A DNA stretch of 64,000 nt from Achromobacter spanius (GTDB lineage: Bacteria > Pseudomonadota > Gammaproteobacteria > Burkholderiales > Burkholderiaceae_B). The DNA is taken from the NCBI RefSeq assembly GCF_002812705.1, contig NZ_CP025030.1:3162001-3226000 (forward strand), in the 5' to 3' direction. A model generated the notes under the pieces. It saw only the letters and a list, made by a program, of their open reading frames with translations, was not told the DNA's origin and did not search any database. Shown here in pieces: positions 1 to 8,621 of this stretch. Both the position numbers and the translations under genes were made by a program. The first letter of the stretch is position 1. Each line of letters opens with the position of its first letter.

Positions 1-61
1 CGGGGCAGTTTCGGCATTCATGCGCCGAATTTTACTGCCTAGTCAGTTATTGTCAAGGCTG

Positions 62-961
62 CTATTTTACCGGTATTTCCGCCTCGAACACGCCCTTGCG
101 CAAGCCTGACCAGACGATTGCCGCAACGATCAGCGCGGCGCCCGCCATCATGCGGGGCGTCGGTTCCTGGCTGAAAAGCATCCACGCGAATGCGATGGCA
201 TACACCGGTTCCAGGGCAATCACCAAGCCGGCGCTGCGGGCGTTCAGGCGGGTCAGGCTGGACACGAACAGATAGTGCGACAGGCCGGTGCAGAAGATGC
301 CCAGCAAGGCCAGCCAGAACCAGTCCAGCGCGGGCAGGGCGGGCAACTGTCCGACCGCGAAGGGCACCATTACCAGCGCCACCACCACGTTTTGCCAGCA
401 TGCCACCTGCATCGGGTCCATGCCGGAGGCCGAGCGCCGGTTGCTCAACGCCAGCAGGGCGAAGGTCAGCCCGGACAGCAGGCCCCACGCCAGGCCGATG
501 GTGCCCTGGTCGGCCAGGTCGAAAGACGGCGTCACCAGGATGAGCCCGGCGGTGACCAGGCCCAGCAACATCCATTCGGCCGCGCGGATGCGTTCTCGGA
601 AGAGCAGGCCTTCGAACAGCGTGATGAATGCGGGAAAGCTGGCGAAACCCAGCGTGGCGATGGCGATGCCGCCCACTTTGACCGAAATGAAGAACGTGAC
701 CCAATGCGCCGCCAGCAAGGCGCCGGCAAGTACCAGCACGAATAGCTGGGCGGGCGTCAGCACGCCCAACAGCGGCTTGCGACGCATGCGGGCGAAAATG
801 CCCAGCGAGATCACCGCGAAAACCGCCCGGCCCAGCGTGATGACGGCAGCGCTGGCCTGTATCAATTCCCCGAAAACGCCGGTCAGGCCGAAAAGCACGG
901 CGGCGATATGGATGTAGGTCAGAGCGCGATGTCGGGTCATGCCAGAGGGTGTCGATGCCAA
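62..961 (-). CDS. DMT/EamA-family membrane transporter
   Basis: Inner-membrane drug/metabolite transporter of about 299 residues with the usual EamA layout: two repeats of about five hydrophobic helices each, covering nearly the whole chain, and a short charged C-terminus. The family exports amino acids, metabolites or drugs; the substrate cannot be told from sequence. The first ATG is used; a second ATG seven codons in, just before the first helix, is equally possible because neither has a clear ribosome binding site. It is divergent from a second EamA gene, with only 52 bp between them, so the two probably share a control region. Confidence 0.85.
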   Translation of the reverse strand: MASTPSGMTRHRALTYIHIAAVLFGLTGVFGELIQASAAVITLGRAVFAVISLGIFARMRRKPLLGVLTPAQLFVLVLAGALLAAHWVTFFISVKVGGIAIATLGFASFPAFITLFEGLLFRERIRAAEWMLLGLVTAGLILVTPSFDLADQGTIGLAWGLLSGLTFALLALSNRRSASGMDPMQVACWQNVVVALVMVPFAVGQLPALPALDWFWLALLGIFCTGLSHYLFVSSLTRLNARSAGLVIALEPVYAIAFAWMLFSQEPTPRMMAGAALIVAAIVWSGLRKGVFEAEIPVK

Positions 962-977
962 AAAGCGATGTTTAAGC

Positions 978-1007
978 GTGCAAAGAGGATTGCACTGAAT
1001 CTAAAAT
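978..1007. promoter_or_regulatory. Divergent control region with palindrome and -10 box
   Basis: Between the two divergent EamA genes lies an 18-bp inverted repeat: GTGCAA, six bases, TTGCAC (978-995). TAAAAT (1002-1007) lies seven bases before the ATG of the plus-strand gene, with a weak -35 TGCAAA 17 bases upstream. The palindrome covers the presumed -35/spacer, as an operator would. Read directly from sequence; the function is inferred. Confidence 0.35.
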
Positions 1008-1013
1008 CATCGC

Positions 1014-1997
1014 ATGAATCGTATCGCCAAGCTTTTGCCATCCTCTCTTCCATCCGGCCGCGCGGCCGGAATACTTATGGCAATGCTTGGCGCGGTGCTG
1101 TTTTCGGCCAAGGCGATTGTGGTCAAGTTCACCTACCGTTACGGCATCGACGCGGTCACGCTGATCGCCTTTCGCATGCTGTTTGCGATGCCCTTCTTCG
1201 CGGCGGTGGCCTGGCACCAGTCACGCCGCGCGGCGCGCGGCGAGATCGTGACGATGACAAGCAAAGAGCGCATCCAGGTCATCGTGCTTGGGCTGTTGGG
1301 CTACTACCTGTCCAGCTTCCTGGACTTCCTGGGCCTGCGCTACATCACCGCAAGTCTGGAACGGCTGATCCTGTTCCTGTCGCCGTCGCTGGTCGTGCTG
1401 CTGTCCGCGTTCTGGTTCAAACGTCCCATCGAGCGCCGGCAATGGCTGGCCATGGTGCTGTCGTACGCCGGTGTGGTGCTGGTGTTTGCCCACGACCTGT
1501 CCTTTGGCGGCGGGGGCGAGGTGCTGTTAGGGTCTTTGTTCGTTTTTGGCTCGGCGGCAAGCTATTCTGTCTACCTGATTTGTTCCGGCGAACTGATCAA
1601 GCGGGTTGGCCCGACGCGCCTGGTGGCCTACGCCATGCTGGTTTCGTGCGTGGCCTGCATCATCCAGTTTTTCGTGATCCACCCGCCGTCGATGCTGATC
1701 CAGCCGGCGGGCGTTTACGGGTATTCCGTGATCCACGCCACGCTGAACACCGTGGTGCCGGTCTTCATGCTGATGTGGGCGGTGTCGCTGATTGGCGCGC
1801 CCACGGCATCATTGCTGGGCATGGTGGGGCCGGTGTCCGTGCTGTTTCTGGCGTCGTGGTTCCTGGACGAGCCCATTACCTTGTGGCAGTTGGCGGGCAC
1901 CGCGCTGGTGTTGACCGGCGTGTTCGCCTTGATGGGCGGCGGCGCCGGCAGGCCGGTATCCGACGCAAAGCGCGCGGCGGAACCGCCGTCGCGTTAA
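1014..1997 (+). CDS. DMT/EamA-family membrane transporter
   Basis: Second EamA-type permease (327 residues) with about ten hydrophobic helices in two repeats and a polar C-terminal tail of about 20 residues. It is only distantly similar to its divergent neighbour, so the pair does not look like a recent duplication. No Shine-Dalgarno sequence precedes the ATG, and a good -10 box ends seven bases upstream, so the mRNA may be leaderless. The substrate is unknown; EamA proteins are mostly metabolite exporters. Confidence 0.87.
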   Translation: MNRIAKLLPSSLPSGRAAGILMAMLGAVLFSAKAIVVKFTYRYGIDAVTLIAFRMLFAMPFFAAVAWHQSRRAARGEIVTMTSKERIQVIVLGLLGYYLSSFLDFLGLRYITASLERLILFLSPSLVVLLSAFWFKRPIERRQWLAMVLSYAGVVLVFAHDLSFGGGGEVLLGSLFVFGSAASYSVYLICSGELIKRVGPTRLVAYAMLVSCVACIIQFFVIHPPSMLIQPAGVYGYSVIHATLNTVVPVFMLMWAVSLIGAPTASLLGMVGPVSVLFLASWFLDEPITLWQLAGTALVLTGVFALMGGGAGRPVSDAKRAAEPPSR

Positions 1998-2048
1998 AGC
2001 CTGGTTTTCTCGATTTATTCGCATCATTTCCATTGAAAGGAGGCCAGC

Positions 2049-3038
2049 ATGGCCAGCAATCTCGTCAAGGCAATTCGTATCGAGCAACACGGTGGTCCCG
2101 AAGTCCTGAAGCTGGTTGACGTGGAAGTTCCGCCGCCCGCCGCCAATGAAGTCACGATCGAGCAGCACGCCGCTGGCCTGAATTTCATCGACATCTATTT
2201 CCGCACGGGCTTGTACCCGCATCCGCTGCCGCACGGCCTGGGTTTCGAAGCCGCGGGCGTGGTCACGGCCGTGGGCGCCGACGTCAAGCACCTGAAAAAG
2301 GGCGACCGTGTGGCGTATGGCCAGAGCCCCATCGGCGCCTACGCCAAGGCGCGCAACGTGCCGGCCAATCAAGTGGTCACCGTGCCCAAGGGCATTGGTT
2401 TTGACGAGGCCGCCGCGCTGATGCTCAAGGGCCTGACGGTGCAGTACCTGTTCCGCCAGACCTACCGCCTGCAAGGCGGTGAAACCATTCTGTTCCATGC
2501 GGCCGCGGGCGGCGTGGGTCTGATCGCTTGCCAATGGGCCAAGGCGCTTGGCGTGAAGCTGATCGGCACCGTGTCCAGCCCGGAAAAAGCCGAGCTGGCA
2601 CGCGCCAACGGCGCTTGGGAAACCATCGATTACTCGCGCGAAAACGTGGTCGAGCGCGTGCTGGAACTGACCAAGGGCAAGAAGGTGCCGGTGGTGTATG
2701 ACGGCGTGGGCAAGGACACCTGGGAAACCTCGCTGGACTGCATCGAGCCGCGCGGCCTGATGGTCAGCTTTGGCAACGCGTCCGGTCCTGTCGCCGGCGT
2801 CAACCTGGCCGTGCTGAACCAGAAGGGCAGCCTGTACGTGACGCGCCCGTCGCTGGGCGTGCATGTGAATACCCTGGAAAAGCTGCAAGCCGCCTCCAAG
2901 GAAGTCTTCGACCTGGTCCTGAAGAAGAAGATCAAGGTCCGCATCGACCAGCGCTACAGCCTGGAGCAGGCCGGCGAAGCGCAGACCGCGTTGGCATCGC
3001 GCAAGACCACCGGCGCTACGGTGTTGATGCTGGACTGA
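2049..3038 (+). CDS. NADPH:quinone oxidoreductase (zinc-free MDR family)
   Basis: Medium-chain dehydrogenase/reductase of the QOR type, 329 residues. An N-terminal GroES-like fold precedes a Rossmann domain with the AAAGGVG nucleotide-binding motif near residue 155. The cysteine/histidine ligands of zinc alcohol dehydrogenases are missing, as expected for quinone reductases. It reduces quinones or enones with NADPH in the cytoplasm. AAAGGAGG lies seven bases before the ATG, which is a strong ribosome binding site. It stands alone, with a strong terminator right after it. Confidence 0.92.
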   Translation: MASNLVKAIRIEQHGGPEVLKLVDVEVPPPAANEVTIEQHAAGLNFIDIYFRTGLYPHPLPHGLGFEAAGVVTAVGADVKHLKKGDRVAYGQSPIGAYAKARNVPANQVVTVPKGIGFDEAAALMLKGLTVQYLFRQTYRLQGGETILFHAAAGGVGLIACQWAKALGVKLIGTVSSPEKAELARANGAWETIDYSRENVVERVLELTKGKKVPVVYDGVGKDTWETSLDCIEPRGLMVSFGNASGPVAGVNLAVLNQKGSLYVTRPSLGVHVNTLEKLQAASKEVFDLVLKKKIKVRIDQRYSLEQAGEAQTALASRKTTGATVLMLD

Positions 3039-3078
3039 TTCTCCGCATCTGGCGCGCCCCTTGGTGGGCGCGCGACGG

Positions 3079-3120
3079 GGCCGGGCAGGGCGCGCATTGC
3101 GTGACCTGCCCGGCCTTTTT
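3079..3120 (+). terminator. Rho-independent terminator after the quinone reductase
   Basis: An 11-bp perfect stem (GGCCGGGCAGG with CCTGCCCGGCC), a 15-base loop and five T residues. It closes the quinone reductase transcript and separates it from the amine locus. Confidence 0.9.
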
Positions 3121-3228
3121 ATTGGCAAGTGCTCGTGCGCAGAATGACAAATCCCCATGCACGGCCCGACAAGCCAGCAATAAAGCCCGTTGCTATTCTG
3201 GCTCCACACTTTTCGTTGGAGCTTTCAG

Positions 3229-4728
3229 ATGTCTTCAGCAAGCGCACGTGCCACGGCCGACCGCCCGGAACTGGCCGCCATCCGGGAATTCATGCTGATA
3301 GACGGCAAGCCGGTGCACGAGGGGCAGGGCCAGCCTATCCCGGTGTACGACCCGGCCACGGGCCGCGTCATTGCCCATCAGCCCGATGCGGGCCCCGCCC
3401 AGGTGGATCTGGCCGTGCAAGCCGCGCGGCGCGCTTTTGCCTCCGGGCCGTGGCGCGACACGCTGCCGGCCGGCCGTGAACGCCTGCTGCTCAAGCTGGC
3501 TGACTTGCTTGAGCTGCACGGCACCGAACTGGCTCGACTGGAAACCCTGAACAACGGCAAATTGCTGGGCATCGCGCAGGGCCTGGAAGTGGCCGCCGGC
3601 GCGCAATGGCTGCGTTACATGGCGGGGTGGGCCACGAAGATCACGGGCGATACCCTGTCGCTGTCGATTCCTTTCCCGCCCGGCGTCCAGTACAGCGCCT
3701 ATACCCTCGCGCAACCCGTGGGCGTGGTGGGCGCCATCATCCCGTGGAATTTCCCGCTGCTGATGGCGGTGTGGAAGATCGCGCCCGCCTTGGCCGCCGG
3801 CTGCACGGTGGTGCTCAAACCCGCCGAGGAAACCCCGCTGACCGCTTTGCGGCTGGCGGAGATTGTGCTTGAAGCGGGCTTTCCGCCCGGCGTCGTCAAC
3901 GTCATCACCGGCCGTGGCGAAACGGCCGGCGCTGCGTTGGTGGCGCATCCGGGCATCGACAAGATCGCCTTCACCGGCTCTACCGAAGTGGGCAAGCTGA
4001 TTGGGCGGGCCGCCATGGACGACATGAAACGGGTGTCGCTGGAACTGGGCGGCAAGTCTCCCGTGATCGTGCTGGACGACTGCGACGTCGACCGCGCCGT
4101 GCAGGGCGCCGCCGCGGCCATCTTTTTCAACCAGGGCCAAGTGTGCACGGCCGGCTCGCGGCTGTATGTGCAGCGCGGCCTTTACGACAAAGTCGTGCAG
4201 GGGCTGGCCGACGTGGCCGCCGGCATGACCCTGGGGTCGGGTTTCGATCCGGCCACGCAGATCGGCCCGCTGATCTCGGCGCGGCACCAACAGCGCGTGA
4301 TGGACTACATCGGCATCGGCCGGGCCGAAGGGGGGCGCGTGCTGACGGGCGGCGTGGCCGACGACGGCGAAGGCTACTTCGTGCGGCCCACGGTGTTTGC
4401 CGACGTGCCGCAGCAAGCCCGCATCACGCAGGAAGAAATTTTCGGGCCGGTCGTCGTGGCGCAGCCCTTCGACAGCCTGGACGATGCGGTGCGCCTGGCC
4501 AACGACAGCGCCTTCGGCCTGGGCGCCAGCATCTGGAGCAACGACCTGACCCGCGTCCAACGCCTGATCCCGCGCATTGACGCGGGCACAGTCTGGGTCA
4601 ACACCCACAACATGCTGGACCCGAACATGCCGTTTGGCGGCTTCAAGCAATCCGGCGTCGGCCGCGAACATGGCCGAGCCGTGCTTGAGATGTATCTAGA
4701 GAAGAAGTCTGTTTGCATCGCGTATTAG
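3229..4728 (+). CDS. NAD-dependent aldehyde dehydrogenase, phenylacetaldehyde type
   Basis: ALDH superfamily enzyme of 499 residues from the ATG at 3229, chosen because TTGGAG lies upstream and the longer frame start adds a poorly coding leader. Catalytic residues are visible: Glu272 in LELGGKSP and Cys306 in GQVCTAGS, with PWNFP near 172 and the end motif GVGREHG. The closest type I recognise is phenylacetaldehyde dehydrogenase (FeaB/StyD). It lies upstream of and co-directional with the aromatic amine dehydrogenase genes. The likely role is to oxidise the arylacetaldehyde they release to the acid. Substrate choice is inferred from context. Confidence 0.88.
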   Translation: MSSASARATADRPELAAIREFMLIDGKPVHEGQGQPIPVYDPATGRVIAHQPDAGPAQVDLAVQAARRAFASGPWRDTLPAGRERLLLKLADLLELHGTELARLETLNNGKLLGIAQGLEVAAGAQWLRYMAGWATKITGDTLSLSIPFPPGVQYSAYTLAQPVGVVGAIIPWNFPLLMAVWKIAPALAAGCTVVLKPAEETPLTALRLAEIVLEAGFPPGVVNVITGRGETAGAALVAHPGIDKIAFTGSTEVGKLIGRAAMDDMKRVSLELGGKSPVIVLDDCDVDRAVQGAAAAIFFNQGQVCTAGSRLYVQRGLYDKVVQGLADVAAGMTLGSGFDPATQIGPLISARHQQRVMDYIGIGRAEGGRVLTGGVADDGEGYFVRPTVFADVPQQARITQEEIFGPVVVAQPFDSLDDAVRLANDSAFGLGASIWSNDLTRVQRLIPRIDAGTVWVNTHNMLDPNMPFGGFKQSGVGREHGRAVLEMYLEKKSVCIAY

Positions 4729-4799
4729 TACGGCGGGCAGCGCTGACCAAGCCGGGGCATACCGGCGGCGGCGCGTTCGCGACAACCAAGGGGAAGTGG

Positions 4800-5681
4800 A
4801 TGGCAGGCAAGACATACGGCCGCGCCCGGGTGGGCGCAGCGCTGGCGCTGGCAGGCGCGGGTGCATTACAGCCGGCTTGGGCGGGGGACCCCAGCGCGCG
4901 CGACTGGATCCCGGCGCCCGTGGGCACCAATATCGTGGCGGGCTATCTGGCGGGCCTGCGCTCGTCCGGGCTGTATTCCGAGGGCAAGCGTGTCGACGAT
5001 GCTTCGGTGGACGTGAACGCGCTGGTCTATCGCCAGATGCACTACCGTGACTTCTACGGCAAGACGGTGCAACTGGAATTCATCGTGCCCATGTACCGCA
5101 CGTCGCTGGACCTGCCGGGCGTGCCTGGCGATCATCAAACCGGCATTGGCGACGTGACGCTGGGCTCGGCGATCTGGCTCTACAACAACGAGCAGACCAA
5201 GACCTGGTTCGCCTGGGAGCCCTTTATCGTGGCGCCGGTGGGCCGCTACGACGGTTCGCGGCCCGATGTGTCGCCCGGCAAGAATCGATGGTCAACCATC
5301 CAGGACTTTTCCTTCGTCAAAGGGGTGGGCGAATCCACCTTTCTGGAAGCGATCGCCGAAGTGGAAATCTATGGCCGCAACACCGACTGGTATGGCCAGA
5401 CCTTGAAGAAAGACCCGTCGTTTCGCTTCTTCGCGCTGGCCTCGACCAACCTTACCCCGGACACCTATACAGGCATCCGCTATCGCTACGAGACGGGCGG
5501 GCGCGAAACCGCATCCGGGGAAACGGTGGCAACCCGGGCCCGCAATCACCAGGTGGCGCTTGAACTGACGCACCAGCTCAACGACGCCAACCAGATTCAA
5601 ATGCAGTACATCCACGACCTGAAGGTCGAGAACGGGCCGCGAATGCGGGGCGTGCAACTGCGCTACGTCTACGCTTTCTAG
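4800..5681 (+). CDS. Outer-membrane beta-barrel protein of the amine locus
   Basis: A protein of 293 residues with a Sec signal peptide ending near AWA (about residue 28). Amphipathic strands follow, ending in an aromatic residue (YVYAF), typical of outer-membrane barrels. It resembles the 'transporter'/MetA-pathway phenol-degradation family, whose members are often encoded beside aromatic catabolic genes. The ATG at 4800 has AAGGGGAAG upstream and starts directly at the signal peptide; the longer frame would bury it. It sits between the aldehyde dehydrogenase and aauB on the same strand, so it may carry arylalkylamines across the outer membrane. That role is inference. Confidence 0.72.
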   Translation: MAGKTYGRARVGAALALAGAGALQPAWAGDPSARDWIPAPVGTNIVAGYLAGLRSSGLYSEGKRVDDASVDVNALVYRQMHYRDFYGKTVQLEFIVPMYRTSLDLPGVPGDHQTGIGDVTLGSAIWLYNNEQTKTWFAWEPFIVAPVGRYDGSRPDVSPGKNRWSTIQDFSFVKGVGESTFLEAIAEVEIYGRNTDWYGQTLKKDPSFRFFALASTNLTPDTYTGIRYRYETGGRETASGETVATRARNHQVALELTHQLNDANQIQMQYIHDLKVENGPRMRGVQLRYVYAF

Positions 5682-5712
5682 GGAATCGGATCATGAGACC
5701 AGGAGAATATCG

Positions 5713-6906
5713 ATGATTGCGCGTCGAGCCAGATCACGAGCGTTGCGGGCAGGCCGGTGGGCGCTGTGCGCCGCCTTGGCAAGCGCCTCGGGCCTAGCCT
5801 GGGCGGATTTGCCCATAGAGGAACTCAAGGGCGGCACCCGCTTGCCCCCGGCCACGGCGCACCGGCTGTACGTCATGGACGCGGCCTTCAACCACCTGGT
5901 CGACAGCCGGGTCAACATCTATGACGGCGATACCGGCAAATTCCTGGGGCTGGTGCCGACTTCGTTCAACGGCCACATGACGGTGTCGTCCGACGGCCGC
6001 GACATCTATGTCATGACGACCTATTACGAGCGACTCAATCGCGGCAAGCGCACCGACGTCATCGAAGCCTGGGACGCCGAAACCCTGACGCCCAAGTACG
6101 AGGTGCCCATTCCGCAAAAGCGCGCGCAAGCACTGAACTACCGCAACTATCTGCGCCAAAGCACCGACGGTGCACTGCTCTTCGTGCAGAATGCCACGCC
6201 CGCCACGTCCGTCACCGTGGTGGATGTGAAGACGCGCCAGTTCGCCGACGAGATCACCGCCGCGGCCGGGTGCTGGAGCGTCATCCCGCTGCCTTCGCGC
6301 CCGCGCAGTTTCACCACGATATGCGGCGATGGCGCGCTGCTGACCATCGACCTGGACGCGGCCGGCAAGCCCGCCTCCCAGCACCGCAGCCAGCCGATGT
6401 TCGACCTGGAAAAAGACCCCATCTTCACGCACACCGAGAACCTGGGCGACACCTTCTATTTCGTGTCCTATAACGGCAACGTCTACACCGCCGACTTCAG
6501 CGGCAAGGAAGTCAGTTTCGGCAAGCCATGGTCACTGCTGGACGCCTCCGGCAAGGACCAGGGCTGGCGGCCGGGCGGCTACAACCTGCTGGCCGTCAAC
6601 CGCGCGCTGAAGCGGCTATACGTGGGCATGCATCCGAACGGCGCGGAAGGCACGCACAAAACGCCCGCCGCCGAGATCTGGGTCTATGACCTGGAATCGC
6701 GCAAGCGCGTTGCGCGCGTGCCGGGTAAAGGCGCGCTGTCGATGTCGGTATCGCAGGACGACAAGCCGCGCCTGTTCACCATCGACGGCGGCAACGTCAG
6801 TGTCTTTGACGCCGCGCCGGTCGCACCGGTATTCAAGACCACCATCCAGGCGGCGGGCGAGACCGCGTTGCAGGTCGAGCCGCAGCCGTTCAAGGGGGCG
6901 CCATGA
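5713..6906 (+). CDS. aauB: Aromatic (aralkyl) amine dehydrogenase, heavy chain
   Basis: Periplasmic heavy subunit of the TTQ enzyme that oxidises phenylethylamine, tyramine or tryptamine to the aldehyde plus ammonia. It has 397 residues: a signal peptide to about Ala31, then a seven-bladed propeller. Long stretches match what I recall of the Alcaligenes faecalis enzyme, including YVMDA, GKFLG, FNGH, MTTYYER, AAGCWSVIP, RPRSF and ICGDG. This favours the aromatic over the methylamine type. AGGAG precedes the ATG. The stop overlaps aauE by four bases (ATGA), so translation is probably coupled. It is the first of a five-gene run to the cytochrome. Confidence 0.95.
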   Translation: MIARRARSRALRAGRWALCAALASASGLAWADLPIEELKGGTRLPPATAHRLYVMDAAFNHLVDSRVNIYDGDTGKFLGLVPTSFNGHMTVSSDGRDIYVMTTYYERLNRGKRTDVIEAWDAETLTPKYEVPIPQKRAQALNYRNYLRQSTDGALLFVQNATPATSVTVVDVKTRQFADEITAAAGCWSVIPLPSRPRSFTTICGDGALLTIDLDAAGKPASQHRSQPMFDLEKDPIFTHTENLGDTFYFVSYNGNVYTADFSGKEVSFGKPWSLLDASGKDQGWRPGGYNLLAVNRALKRLYVGMHPNGAEGTHKTPAAEIWVYDLESRKRVARVPGKGALSMSVSQDDKPRLFTIDGGNVSVFDAAPVAPVFKTTIQAAGETALQVEPQPFKGAP

Positions 6907-7454
6907 ACGATCCCGTCCTGTTCTATGGCGCGAGCGCCGCGCTGGCCTGCGTGCTGCTGTTGGGCGCACTGGAAAAAATGAAGGATGTGGCGGCGTTCTC
7001 GGCAGCGGTGTCGGCTTACGACATCCTGCCGTCAAGCTGGAGCGGCGTGTTTGCTCGCGGCTACGTGCTGGCCGAGCTGGCGGCGGGTGTCTTGCTGCTG
7101 ATACCCGGGCAGCAAGCCGCGGGCGCTCTGTTGGCGTTGGGGGTGCTGGCCGTGGCGACCTTGGCGCTTGCATACAACCTGGCGCGTGGGCATCGCGACA
7201 TTGATTGCGGTTGCGGCGGGCCGGCTTCGCGCGCACCGGGCGGCGCGCAAACGGGCTTGTCCTGGTGGCTGGTGCTGCGCAACGGTGCCCTGGCGCTATG
7301 GGCGATGCCAGCCCTTGCCTTCTTGGCGGGGCAAGCGCGCAGCCTGCAATGGGCGGACGCCGCCGCTGTATTCGGCCTGGCGATGACCGCCGTGGGTCTG
7401 TACTTCACCGCCAATCACTTGTTGGCCTCGCATCTCAAGCTGCGGAATCTTTGA
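6903..7454 (+). CDS. aauE: AauE/MauE-type membrane protein for TTQ enzyme maturation
   Basis: Integral membrane protein of 183 residues with about five hydrophobic helices. It matches the MauE/DoxX-like family found in methylamine and aromatic amine dehydrogenase operons. MauE and MauD are needed for export, disulfide formation and stability of the cysteine-rich light chain. A CGCG motif lies in the central loop (about residue 101), consistent with thiol-redox chemistry together with MauD. It overlaps aauB by four bases and is followed 11 bases later by aauD with a good ribosome binding site. Confidence 0.88.
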   Translation: MNDPVLFYGASAALACVLLLGALEKMKDVAAFSAAVSAYDILPSSWSGVFARGYVLAELAAGVLLLIPGQQAAGALLALGVLAVATLALAYNLARGHRDIDCGCGGPASRAPGGAQTGLSWWLVLRNGALALWAMPALAFLAGQARSLQWADAAAVFGLAMTAVGLYFTANHLLASHLKLRNL

Positions 7455-7465
7455 AGGAGTTTCAT

Positions 7466-8104
7466 ATGGATGCCTTGATCATTTCCAATTTCCTGCTGTG
7501 GGGCGTGGTGCTGTGCCTGGTGCTGGTCATCCTGGCGCTGTCCCGGCAGATCGGCGTGTTGTACGAGCGGGTAGCGCCGATGGGGGCGCTGACCATGGAC
7601 AAAGGCCCTGCGGTGGGCGAGGCCGCGCCGCGCTTTGCCTTGCCTGATCTGCTTGGGCGCCGCATCACGATCGGTGAACGCGGCCAGCACAGCCAACTGC
7701 TGTTTTTCCTGTCGCCAACCTGCCCGGTGTGCAAAAAACTGCTGCCTATCCTGAAGTCCGTCGCCAATACCGAAAGCGCGTGGTTGCGCATCGTGTTGGC
7801 CAGCGACGGCGAGATGCCCGAGCATTTGGCGTTCTATAAGCAAGCCGGGTTGGAGCGCTTTCCGTACGTGCTGTCGACCGAGCTGGGCATGAAGTTCCAG
7901 ATCAGCAAGCTGCCCTACGCGGTGCTGCTGGACGAAACGGGCACCTTGCGCGCCAAGGGCCTGATCAATTCCCGCGAGCAGTTGGAAAGCCTGTTCACGG
8001 CCAAGGAACTGGGCGTGGCGTCGGTGCAGGACTTCCTGGCCGCAAGCACGCTGGACGAGACCCGGATTTCCCGCAAGGAGAGCGGCAATGCACTGGCTGG
8101 ATAA
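7466..8104 (+). CDS. aauD: AauD/MauD thioredoxin-like disulfide protein
   Basis: A 212-residue membrane-anchored thioredoxin-fold protein: one N-terminal helix (about residues 5-26), then a peroxiredoxin/thioredoxin-like domain. The active-site CPVC is at Cys86 and Cys89. MauD is thought to form or isomerise the many disulfides of the TTQ light chain in the periplasm. The start is the ATG at 7466, behind AAGGAG; a much longer open frame upstream overlaps aauE and is rejected. The 3' end overlaps aauA by 17 bases. Confidence 0.92.
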   Translation: MDALIISNFLLWGVVLCLVLVILALSRQIGVLYERVAPMGALTMDKGPAVGEAAPRFALPDLLGRRITIGERGQHSQLLFFLSPTCPVCKKLLPILKSVANTESAWLRIVLASDGEMPEHLAFYKQAGLERFPYVLSTELGMKFQISKLPYAVLLDETGTLRAKGLINSREQLESLFTAKELGVASVQDFLAASTLDETRISRKESGNALAG

Positions 8105-8621
8105 ACTTGGAGAGCGCGCCACGCGCTCGGTTGCGCACGCCACGTCGCGGCGCAGCGTGCTGAACCGTATCGGCAAGCTGTTGGTCGGCACGGCCTTCCT
8201 GGTGCCGGTGCTTCCGGTGGCACGGTCGGCGCCCGCGGCCGGCAAAAAGCCTCAAATGGACGACACGGCTTGCGATTACTGGCGCTACTGCGCGGTGGAC
8301 GGCTTTTTGTGTTCGTGCTGCGGCGGCAGCATGACGTCGTGCCCGCCCGGCACCTCGCCATCGGCCGTATCGTGGGTGGGCACCTGCCACAACCCCTTGG
8401 ACGGCAAGGACTATCTCATCAGCTACAACGACTGCTGCGGCAAAACGGCATGCGGCAAGTGCATGTGCGCGGCGGCTGAACGTGAACGTCCGGGCTACCA
8501 GATGTTCCTGCACAACGACGTGAACTGGTGCATGTCCAACGAATCCTCAATCTTCCACTGCACCACGTCGGTGATCGTGGGCTTGGCCAAACCCCAGCTC
8601 AAGGCGCCGGCCAAGCCATGA
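8088..8621 (+). CDS. aauA: Aromatic amine dehydrogenase, light chain (TTQ subunit)
   Basis: Catalytic small subunit, 177 residues. A twin-arginine-like leader (SRRSVL at 20-25) ends near VARSA, then comes a mature chain with 14 cysteines. The two tryptophans that cross-link into tryptophan tryptophylquinone are Trp96 (SWVGTC) and Trp147 (NDVNWC). Their spacing of 51 matches the known enzymes. The catalytic aspartate falls at Asp115 (NDCC), again at the family spacing (+19). The whole chain looks intact and active. The stop overlaps the cytochrome start (ATGA). Confidence 0.96.
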   Translation: MHWLDKLGERATRSVAHATSRRSVLNRIGKLLVGTAFLVPVLPVARSAPAAGKKPQMDDTACDYWRYCAVDGFLCSCCGGSMTSCPPGTSPSAVSWVGTCHNPLDGKDYLISYNDCCGKTACGKCMCAAAERERPGYQMFLHNDVNWCMSNESSIFHCTTSVIVGLAKPQLKAPAKP

